DNA from: Promethearchaeota archaeon
Lineage (GTDB): Archaea; Asgardarchaeota; Lokiarchaeia; Sigyniarchaeales; SOKP01
Length of the DNA stretch: 5,164 nucleotides
Direction: 5' to 3'
Assembly (NCBI GenBank): GCA_030612905.1
Contig: JAUWNA010000173.1
Coordinates: 1-5,164 of the forward strand
Shown: piece after piece, positions 1 to 5,104 of the stretch
How the letters are laid out: every line of letters starts with the position of its first letter
How positions within the stretch are numbered: position 1 is the first letter of the stretch
Position numbers and translations under genes: made by a program
The notes under the pieces: model-generated
What the model was told of the DNA's origin: nothing
Database searches by the model: none
Seen by the model: the letters and a program-made list of their open reading frames with translations, nothing else

Positions 1-1176
1 TATAGCTCTCCCTTTAGTAATTGGTACTTGATGTTTACCTGATTCCCCTCTTAATTGAAGAGTAGCCTCTCCAGTACTCATAATACCCGTCGCACCAACA
101 GCATGTCCACAACCTATCAATCCGCCTGAAGGACAACACGGAAGTTCTCCTTCTAACCAAGGTCCTTCTCCAGGTTTTTCAAATGTTTTTTCAATCCATG
201 GACCTCCTTCTCCAAAAGATACAAAACCTAATTCTTCATAGCTAATGACTTCTTGACCTGAAAAGGCATCGTGAAGCTCGGCCAAATCTATCTGTTGTTT
301 GATCTTATTGTAATCTAATCCCGCCATCTTGTAAGCTGCTTTTGCTGCGTAAATATTTGAATACAACCGCCCTATTTCTTCCCGATTACCGATAAAACAG
401 TCTGTATTTGCAGCGCCTACACCAGTTATCCAAATTGGATTTTCAATTTTTAATTCCTTTACCTTTTCTTCGCTTGCTAGTATTAAGGCTGCCGAAGCTT
501 CTGAATAAAGACAACAATCCAACATTTTAAAGGGGTAACAAATTATCCTGGAATTTAATACATCTTCTGTAGTTAATTTCATCGGAGATTGGGCTTTGGG
601 ATTATTTATTGCGTTCCCATGATTCTTTACACTCACATAAGCCATCTGTTCTTCGGTTGGATTACCAAATTCTTCAAAATGCGCATTAACCATGCTAACA
701 TAAGAACTAGCCGCCATCATGCCCATAGGATATTCATAAGTCATATCGGCAGAATATGCGATTGCATTCAAAACCTCTGGTGTTGTCGTACCCGTTTTTT
801 CGTCATAACAATCGTTGCACTTCTCTACGCCAAGACAAAGGCATAGATCTGATAGACCTGAAGCAACTTCCGCGTAAGCCATTCTCACTGTATATCCTCC
901 CGTAGCACCCCCCGAAGCGATTCGAGTTCCTGGTGTGGTATTCATTCCTATATACGAGTTTATAAAAATGTCCGGCATGAATTGTCGTTCGAATAATTCG
1001 TTGTAAATACCGTAAACGGTAGATTCTAAATCTTTATGAGTTATTTCAGCCCCATTTTTGTTCGAGTCTTCCAAAGCGAGCTTAGTCGCGTCATAAGCGA
1101 GTTCAAAATGCGTTTTATCCATATATCTTGCTTTAAAAGGAGTAATTCCAACTCCAATAATAGCTACTTTTTTCAT
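1..1176 (-). CDS. Thiolase-superfamily protein (acetyl-CoA acetyltransferase / SCP2-thiolase-like), 3' end outside window
   Basis: Reading the minus strand from ATG at 1176 gives 392 uninterrupted codons to the window edge, so only the C-terminus is missing (the family is usually about 390-420 residues). It opens with the typical KKVAIIGVGITPF (residues 2-14). Later thiolase landmarks are VASG then LGVEK (about 104-119), SEASAALILAS (about 226-235), AELHDAFSGQE (299-309) and PSGGLIGCGHAVGATG (349-364), with His302 and His358 at the catalytic histidine positions. Classical members condense or cleave acyl-CoAs in the cytosol, often with a small DUF35 partner; none is visible here. The odd point is residues 86-94, which read IASGGATGG: aligned with the family CASGG motif, the nucleophilic cysteine is Gly90. 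The true reaction may therefore not be thiolysis; an aldolase-like or non-catalytic role is possible. Cysteines at 112, 114, 120 and 123 form an unusual cluster. GC is about 40%, above the genes to the right. Family certain, reaction uncertain. Confidence 0.92.
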   Translation of the reverse strand, partial: MKKVAIIGVGITPFKARYMDKTHFELAYDATKLALEDSNKNGAEITHKDLESTVYGIYNELFERQFMPDIFINSYIGMNTTPGTRIASGGATGGYTVRMAYAEVASGLSDLCLCLGVEKCNDCYDEKTGTTTPEVLNAIAYSADMTYEYPMGMMAASSYVSMVNAHFEEFGNPTEEQMAYVSVKNHGNAINNPKAQSPMKLTTEDVLNSRIICYPFKMLDCCLYSEASAALILASEEKVKELKIENPIWITGVGAANTDCFIGNREEIGRLYSNIYAAKAAYKMAGLDYNKIKQQIDLAELHDAFSGQEVISYEELGFVSFGEGGPWIEKTFEKPGEGPWLEGELPCCPSGGLIGCGHAVGATGIMSTGEATLQLRGESGKHQVPITKGRAI

Positions 1177-1180
1177 TCTT

Positions 1181-1187
1181 ATCACTT
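1181..1187 (-). promoter_or_regulatory. Weak Shine-Dalgarno-like site for the thiolase gene
   Basis: On the minus strand this reads AAGTGAT, four bases before the ATG at 1176. It matches most of the GGTGAT core complementary to the 3' end of 16S rRNA, but the spacing is short and one G is replaced by A. It supports the chosen start, which also fits the family N-terminus. It could be fortuitous in such AT-rich sequence. Confidence 0.35.
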
Positions 1188-1195
1188 TGATTTTT

Positions 1196-1203
1196 ATTTT
1201 AAA
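1196..1203 (-). promoter_or_regulatory. Possible TATA-like element for the thiolase gene
   Basis: The minus strand reads TTTAAAAT, centred about 24 bases before the ATG, within a longer AT-only stretch. An archaeal TATA box at this distance would give a very short or absent leader. The whole spacer is so AT-rich that such a match is expected often, so this is only a candidate. Confidence 0.25.
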
Positions 1204-1245
1204 TTTTTTATTGTGATTAATTTATTGTTAGAATCCTAATTAAAT

Positions 1246-1259
1246 TTTGATTCCTCAAA
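1246..1259. repeat. Small palindrome in the divergent spacer (TTTGA-N4-TCAAA)
   Basis: Perfect 5-base arms (1246-1250 and 1255-1259) flank the spacer TTCC. Further TTTGA half-sites lie at 1186-1190 and 1273-1277. The position between two divergent genes would suit an operator, but five-base arms in AT-rich DNA may arise by chance. Confidence 0.2.
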
Positions 1260-1295
1260 TAACTGATAAAAATTTGAAGAAAGATTAAGAGCTAA

Positions 1296-1303
1296 CTTTA
1301 AAA
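1296..1303 (+). promoter_or_regulatory. Candidate TATA box for the DUF1015 gene
   Basis: CTTTAAAA is centred about 27 bases upstream of the ATG at 1327, the position expected for an archaeal TATA box serving a leaderless transcript. The adjacent AAAGGTGA (1301-1308) resembles an SD sequence but sits 18 bases from the ATG, too far to be a normal ribosome-binding site. This favours the promoter reading. If the organism is bacterial, this assignment fails. Confidence 0.35.
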
Positions 1304-1326
1304 GGTGAAGTTTTTTAATTCATATT

Positions 1327-2529
1327 ATGGTTAGAATATCACCTCTAAAACCTTTTCTTCCTAAAAATCCTAAAGAATTCTGCACTAATCCATATGACAT
1401 TATTGGAAAAGAGGAAGAACAACAATTAAAGAAGATTCCTCATTCGTTAATTCATCTTATTTTACCTGATGGTGAAGGAGATCAGAAATATCGAAACGCA
1501 GCAAAAGTATATAAACAGTTTCACGATAATCAAATTATCACTAAGATGAGTTTACCAAGCGTTTTTGTCTATCGTCAAGAATCTAATCAATTTAACCAGC
1601 AAGGATTAATAGTAGGGCTTGCTATTAAAGATTATGAAGAAGGTAATATAATAAAACATGAATCTACCAGAAAGAAACCACTTTATGATCGAATTAACCA
1701 CATTATTTCTTCAAATGTGTCCGCTGGACTTGTATGGACCATTTTTAAAGCAAATAAAGATATTAATAACTTAATAGAACAAATTACAAAAAAAAAGCCT
1801 ATATTTGATTTTAAGAAGTATAATTATAGACATTTACTTTGGCAAGAGATAAACCCAGCTATTATTCAACAATTAATAGAATTATTCAAGAAAGAAAATG
1901 TATTCATCGCAGACGGTCATCATCGAGCAGCAAGTGCTGCTGAATATCGAAAAATAAAACTGAAAGACTCAAAAATTAGCGAAGAATCTGATGTTCCTTG
2001 GCAATATTTATTGTCTTATGTGGCTTCCGACGATCAAATTCGGATTTTATCTAATAGTCGAGTTATAAGGCATTTATCCATCGATGATAAAGAATTTTTA
2101 AAAAAACTAGAAATCAATTTTAAAGTTTATCCTGTGGAAAAAGCTTTTAATCCCAAAAAAAAAAATCAAATTGCTTTATGTCTTAAAGGAAAATGGTACG
2201 AATTAATTTATAAGAAAACGAAATTCAATTTGATTCGTGAGAGTCTTGATGTTGTTATTCTGCAGGATAAAATATTAAATCCGATATTAGGAATAATTGA
2301 CCCTCGAGCTGATGAGAATTTAATTTTTTTAGGCGGTATTCAAAACCCAAATGAGATGGAAAAATATATTACTGAGAAAGGAAATGATTTATTAATAAAT
2401 CTTTTTCCTGTTGATATACATGATTTAGAAGAGGTCGCCACAGCTAATGGTGTCATGCCTCCAAAATCCACTTGGTTTGACCCCAAATTATTAAGTGGAT
2501 TGGTTTTACACGATCTTACAGAAAAATAA
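1327..2529 (+). CDS. DUF1015 family protein (putative small-molecule kinase, substrate unknown)
   Basis: A complete 400-residue protein of usual family length. Recognisable features in order are an N-terminal ISPLKPFLP (4-12), NPYDII (21-26), the KHESTRKKPLYDR block (110-122), FIADGHHRAASAAEYR (193-208) with the DGHHR signature at 196-200, IDPRADENLIFLGG (324-337) and the C-terminal MPPKSTWFDPKLLSGLV (377-393). The DGHHR loop resembles the ParB/SerK-type nucleotide-binding motif. DUF1015 genes often neighbour serine-pathway genes, and I recall, without certainty, free-amino-acid kinase activity for relatives. Here it instead precedes cobT by 93 bases, which suggests a possible link to cobamide or amino-alcohol phosphate metabolism; that link is inference. 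The protein is soluble, with no signal peptide or membrane segment. The ATG is chosen because an in-frame stop lies at 1306-1308 and the family begins here. A run of 11 As (2155-2165) encodes Lys277-279 and is a possible slippage site. Confidence 0.9.
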   Translation: MVRISPLKPFLPKNPKEFCTNPYDIIGKEEEQQLKKIPHSLIHLILPDGEGDQKYRNAAKVYKQFHDNQIITKMSLPSVFVYRQESNQFNQQGLIVGLAIKDYEEGNIIKHESTRKKPLYDRINHIISSNVSAGLVWTIFKANKDINNLIEQITKKKPIFDFKKYNYRHLLWQEINPAIIQQLIELFKKENVFIADGHHRAASAAEYRKIKLKDSKISEESDVPWQYLLSYVASDDQIRILSNSRVIRHLSIDDKEFLKKLEINFKVYPVEKAFNPKKKNQIALCLKGKWYELIYKKTKFNLIRESLDVVILQDKILNPILGIIDPRADENLIFLGGIQNPNEMEKYITEKGNDLLINLFPVDIHDLEEVATANGVMPPKSTWFDPKLLSGLVLHDLTEK

Positions 2530-2544
2530 AAAAATTGGTAATTA

Positions 2545-2551
2545 TTTTTTT
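2545..2551 (+). terminator. Oligo-T tract after the DUF1015 gene
   Basis: Seven consecutive Ts begin 16 bases after the stop codon, with a second short run (2557-2560) nearby. Archaeal RNA polymerase can terminate on such U-rich stretches without a strong hairpin. A weak hairpin (TCAGT 2553-2557 with ACTGA 2564-2568) follows. If it functions, DUF1015 and cobT would be at least partly separate transcription units, although read-through is possible. Confidence 0.35.
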
Positions 2552-2590
2552 GTCAGTTTTATTACTGATTACACGATTAGATAATTAAGA

Positions 2591-2601
2591 AAATATTAAA
2601 A
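2591..2601 (+). promoter_or_regulatory. Candidate TATA box for the cobTSC operon
   Basis: AAATATTAAAA is centred about 27-28 bases before the cobT ATG at 2623. No purine-rich ribosome-binding site lies in front of that ATG (the preceding bases are TTTTATTGAAAC), which fits a leaderless archaeal transcript starting at or near the ATG. The AT-rich background limits confidence. No cobalamin-riboswitch elements are visible in this 93-base spacer. Confidence 0.4.
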
Positions 2602-2622
2602 TCAAAAAATTTTTATTGAAAC

Positions 2623-3672
2623 ATGCAAGAATTTAATATAAAATCAACATCAAAAGAGCTTATTCCTCAGTTACAAAGCAAAATTGATTCAAAAACAAAA
2701 CCCATTGGTGCTTTGGGTATGTTAGAGCTTATTGCTCTAAAAATTGGGTTAATTCAAAATACCCTAAGCCCCGAACTGACAAATCCTACAATTATTGTGT
2801 TCGCAGGGGATCACGGCATTGCTTCTGAAGGAGTAAGTGCTTACCCCCAAGAAGTAACACATCAAATGGTTTTAAACTTTTTAAGTGGGGGAGCAGCAAT
2901 CTGCGTATTTAGCAAACAAAACGGAATTAATTTAAAAATTGTTGATGCTGGTGTTAATTTTGATTTTAGTAATACTCCGAATCTCACCAATGCCAAAATC
3001 TCAATGGGAACAAAAAATTTTCTTAATTCTCCGGCTATGGATAAAGTACAATGCGAAAATGCTTTATCTAAAGGCGCTCTAATTGTAAAGGAGCAGGGAG
3101 AAAAAGGATGTAATATTATTGGATTTGGAGAAATGGGGATTGGGAATACATCTTCTGCATCAATAATTATGTCTATTCTTTGCAATATTTCTATCGAAAA
3201 GTGCGTAGGACGTGGGACTGGTTTAGACGACTCTAGTTTAAAAAAAAAGATACAAATATTGAAACAAGCTATTAAAAAGCACTTACCAGATGTCGTTAAA
3301 AGTAACCCCCTTTCGGTATTATCAACTTTTGGAGGTTTTGAAATTGCTATGATATGTGGAGGGATACTTCAAGCGGCAGAATTGAATATGATCATTTTAA
3401 TAGATGGATTCATAGTAACCTCAGCCTTATTGGTCGCCTTAAAGATAAACCCTTCTGTTCTCGATTATTGTATATTTTGCCATAAATCAGATGAAAAAGG
3501 ACATAGTTATATTTTAAATGACTTGAACGCAGAACCACTATTAGACCTTAAAATGAGGTTAGGGGAGGGGACTGGCGTTGCCATCGCCTATCCATTGATT
3601 AAATCCGCAATAAATTTCTTAAATAAAATGGCTTCCTTTGAAGATGCCAATGTAACTAAAAAGAATATATGA
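2623..3672 (+). CDS. cobT: Nicotinate-nucleotide:dimethylbenzimidazole phosphoribosyltransferase (CobT)
   Basis: CobT transfers phosphoribose from nicotinate mononucleotide to a lower-ligand base such as 5,6-dimethylbenzimidazole, giving alpha-ribazole-5'-phosphate-type nucleotides for cobamide assembly in the cytosol. All 349 residues are present, the usual bacterial length. Hallmarks in order are TKPIGALGMLE (25-35), AGDHGIASEGVSAYPQEVT (61-79), GFGEMGIGNTSSAS (167-180), GRGTGLDD (196-203), GGFEIAMICGG (237-247), LIDGFIVTSALL (259-270), SDEKGH (289-294) and LGEGTGVAIAYPLI (313-326). Glu315 aligns with the catalytic glutamate of the Salmonella enzyme (Glu317), and Glu170 with its second conserved glutamate (Glu174). 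The GEMGIGNT signature marks the bacterial-type family, unlike the divergent CobT of methanogens. The base it uses cannot be read from sequence. Its stop overlaps the cobS start (ATGA), so the two are translationally coupled. Confidence in the function is high. Confidence 0.97.
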   Translation: MQEFNIKSTSKELIPQLQSKIDSKTKPIGALGMLELIALKIGLIQNTLSPELTNPTIIVFAGDHGIASEGVSAYPQEVTHQMVLNFLSGGAAICVFSKQNGINLKIVDAGVNFDFSNTPNLTNAKISMGTKNFLNSPAMDKVQCENALSKGALIVKEQGEKGCNIIGFGEMGIGNTSSASIIMSILCNISIEKCVGRGTGLDDSSLKKKIQILKQAIKKHLPDVVKSNPLSVLSTFGGFEIAMICGGILQAAELNMIILIDGFIVTSALLVALKINPSVLDYCIFCHKSDEKGHSYILNDLNAEPLLDLKMRLGEGTGVAIAYPLIKSAINFLNKMASFEDANVTKKNI

Positions 3673-4487
3673 ATTATATGATAATTAAAAGAATCTTTCG
3701 TAGAATAGGTAAAGAAATTAATATTTTTTTTACAGCTTTACAATTTTTCACTAGAATTCCGTGTCCTAAACGAATAAAATTTTCAGAAGAAAATCTAAAT
3801 AAGTCATCGAGATATTTTCCTTTAATTGGGTGGATCGTTGGGGGGTTGTCAGCAGTGGTTCTTTACTTATGTAATTTTGTTATGCCAACTCAAATTGGTA
3901 TCCTCCTTACTATGATGTGTTCCATTTTAGTAACGGGTGCCTTTCACGAAGATGGACTTGCAGACTTTGTTGATGGTTTTGGAGGTGGGTACACAAAAGA
4001 ACGAGTATTAACAATTATGAAAGACTCTCAGATAGGCACATTTGGTGCTATAGCCTTGATTTTAATGTTATCGCTTAAATATACTTGTCTATTATATATT
4101 GAACCTATAATTTTACCTTTTATTTTTATAATAGGGCATAGTTTAAGTCGATTTGCGTCAACTTCTTTAATTTTTATTCAAGAATATGTGCGAGAAAATG
4201 AAGATAGTAAGGCTAAACCGCTAGCAAAAAAGATGAGTTTTGGCAACTTTATTATTGGCGGTGTATTTGGGATCGTTCCCTTTTTATTGTTAAAGGATTA
4301 TTATTATTTCTTCTTAATTATTCCAGTTACTATAACCACATGGATTTTAGGACACAAATTTAAGAAAAAAATAGGGGGGTATACTGGTGACTGTTTAGGA
4401 GCGACGCAACAAATTACTGAAGGAATATTTTACTTATTTGTGGTGATTAAACCTTGGATTTATATTTTATCCGTCATACAAGCGTAA
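3669..4487 (+). CDS. cobS: Adenosylcobinamide-GDP ribazoletransferase (cobalamin-5'-phosphate synthase, CobS)
   Basis: CobS is the integral-membrane enzyme that joins GDP-cobinamide to alpha-ribazole (or its phosphate), closing the nucleotide loop. The 272-residue protein, slightly longer than typical (about 250), has ALQFFTRIPCP (23-33), RYFPLIGWIVGG (48-59), the active-site block FHEDGLADFVDGFGGG (92-107) with acidic residues Glu94, Asp95, Asp99 and Asp102, IMKDSQIGTFG (116-126) and GGYTGDCLGATQQ (236-248). Hydrophobic stretches at about 50-70, 75-91, 127-140, 143-168, 193-208, 211-228 and 252-270 fit a multi-pass membrane protein. The extra length is mainly a basic N-terminal stretch (KRIFRRIGK) before the first conserved motif. 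ATG at 3669 overlaps the cobT stop; a second ATG three codons later (3678) is an alternative. The last 34 bases overlap cobC. Confidence 0.96.
   Translation: MNYMIIKRIFRRIGKEINIFFTALQFFTRIPCPKRIKFSEENLNKSSRYFPLIGWIVGGLSAVVLYLCNFVMPTQIGILLTMMCSILVTGAFHEDGLADFVDGFGGGYTKERVLTIMKDSQIGTFGAIALILMLSLKYTCLLYIEPIILPFIFIIGHSLSRFASTSLIFIQEYVRENEDSKAKPLAKKMSFGNFIIGGVFGIVPFLLLKDYYYFFLIIPVTITTWILGHKFKKKIGGYTGDCLGATQQITEGIFYLFVVIKPWIYILSVIQA
4442..4447 (+). promoter_or_regulatory. Strong ribosome-binding site (GGTGAT) for cobC, inside cobS
   Basis: GGTGAT is a perfect match to the core complementary to the 16S rRNA 3' end, six bases before the TTG at 4454. It sits within the cobS coding sequence and, together with an in-frame stop at 4448-4450, fixes the cobC start. 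This is the clearest ribosome-binding site in the window and falls at an internal operon gene. Confidence 0.75.
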
Positions 4488-5032
4488 ATGTTAAGGAAGG
4501 AATATGTTATGGTTACTCCGATGTAGAGGTATCTCAAACATTTGAAAGCGAAGTCAATATTTTAAAAAAAAAGTTTTCTATTTCGCCTCAAATGATTTTT
4601 TATTCAAGCCCATTGAAAAGATGTATTCTATTAGCAGAAAGATTATCGATTACGGATCCTATTATTGATACGCGTATAATTGAATTAAATTTCGGTGATT
4701 GGGAATTAAAAGATTGGAGTTTAATTAATAAAACGGAACGCGAAAAGTGGTTGAATAATTTTGTAAATTTTCGTTGTCCGAATGGAGAATCGTATCTTGA
4801 TTTATATAAAAGAGCTACTGCCTTTTTTGAAGACCTTGTAAAAAAAAAACATAAAAATGTTGCAATTATTACTCATGGAGGTTTTATTCGCTCAATCTTA
4901 TCATACATCCTAGATATTCCTTTGAAAAAATCTTTTTCAATACAAATAAACTATGGAAGTGTTTCAAAAATCAAGTTCAATCAAGATTATAGTAGTAATA
5001 CATATATAACCGTTGAATATATAAATAGGTAA
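4454..5032 (+). CDS. cobC: Alpha-ribazole phosphatase-type histidine phosphatase (CobC)
   Basis: A histidine phosphatase of the phosphoglycerate-mutase superfamily, 192 residues, near the usual 190-210. Seen directly are the RHT catalytic loop (Arg7-His8-Thr9; His8 becomes phosphorylated), EGICYGYSDVEVS (15-27, close to the CobC-type GxCYGxxD motif), FYSSPLKRC (49-57, with Arg56), ELNFGDWE (77-84, likely acid Glu77) and THGGFIRSIL (140-149, with His141). In the cobamide pathway this enzyme removes the 5'-phosphate of alpha-ribazole phosphate or cobamide phosphate, and the position after cobT and cobS supports that role; a broader phosphatase activity is possible. The start is TTG: the preceding in-frame codon is ACC and before that TAA, and the next in-frame ATG is codon 47, beyond the catalytic loop. 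The first 34 bases, including the RHT codons, overlap cobS. Ten As at 4840-4849 encode Lys130-132. Confidence 0.9.
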   Translation: MDLYFIRHTSVNVKEGICYGYSDVEVSQTFESEVNILKKKFSISPQMIFYSSPLKRCILLAERLSITDPIIDTRIIELNFGDWELKDWSLINKTEREKWLNNFVNFRCPNGESYLDLYKRATAFFEDLVKKKHKNVAIITHGGFIRSILSYILDIPLKKSFSIQINYGSVSKIKFNQDYSSNTYITVEYINR

Positions 5033-5044
5033 AAAAAAAGCATT

Positions 5045-5060
5045 ACGAAACCAATTTCGT
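5045..5060. terminator. Small hairpin after cobC, possible terminator
   Basis: ACGAAA (5045-5050) pairs perfectly with TTTCGT (5055-5060) across a CCAA loop, starting 12 bases after the cobC stop. On the plus strand it is not followed by a T run but preceded by nine As (5031-5039). Read on the minus strand, the hairpin is followed by nine Ts, the shape of an intrinsic terminator for transcription coming from the right. It marks the end of the operon, but its working direction is unclear. Confidence 0.35.
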
Positions 5061-5070
5061 TTAAACAAAA

Positions 5071-5080
5071 AATATAAAAG
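5071..5080 (+). promoter_or_regulatory. Candidate TATA box for the downstream gene
   Basis: AATATAAAAG is centred about 30 bases before the ATG at 5105, similar in placement to the TATA-like boxes before the other genes. A partial SD-like GAAGTGA (5089-5095) also lies nine bases before the ATG, so the leader could be present or absent. Confidence 0.35.
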
Positions 5081-5104
5081 ATTGTAAAGAAGTGAATTTA
5101 ATTA

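Noticed and set aside
589..846. 85-codon plus-strand open frame within the thiolase region
   Set aside because: It lies antisense to the well-conserved thiolase coding sequence, its translation (rich in His, Ile and Arg) resembles no family, and it has no ribosome-binding site; it is a shadow frame.
1036..1239. 67-codon plus-strand open frame overlapping the thiolase start
   Set aside because: Mostly antisense to the thiolase N-terminus and ending in low-complexity AT-rich spacer; the translation is rich in Phe, Ser and Asn with no recognisable motif.
1318..1329. ATT at 1318 as the DUF1015 start, to give the upstream GGTGA a normal spacing
   Set aside because: ATT starts are very rare, and the ATG at 1327 matches the expected family N-terminus exactly; the upstream sequence is better read as part of a promoter region.
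2530..2622. Cobalamin riboswitch in front of cobT
   Set aside because: The spacer is only 93 bases, very AT-rich, and shows no B12-box-like GCCACTG sequence or room for the conserved multi-helix core; the 1177-1326 spacer lacks it too.
2862..3185. 107-codon minus-strand open frame inside cobT
   Set aside because: Fully antisense to conserved CobT motifs; no family resemblance and no independent promoter or ribosome-binding site.
3678..3680. Second in-frame ATG as the cobS start
   Set aside because: Possible, but the first ATG at 3669 gives the common ATGA stop-start coupling with cobT; neither has a clear ribosome-binding site, so the coupled start is preferred.
4454..5032. Annotation as a glycolytic phosphoglycerate mutase
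   Set aside because: The protein is shorter than the typical mutase (about 230-250), has the CobC-like CYGYSD motif, and sits directly after cobT and cobS.
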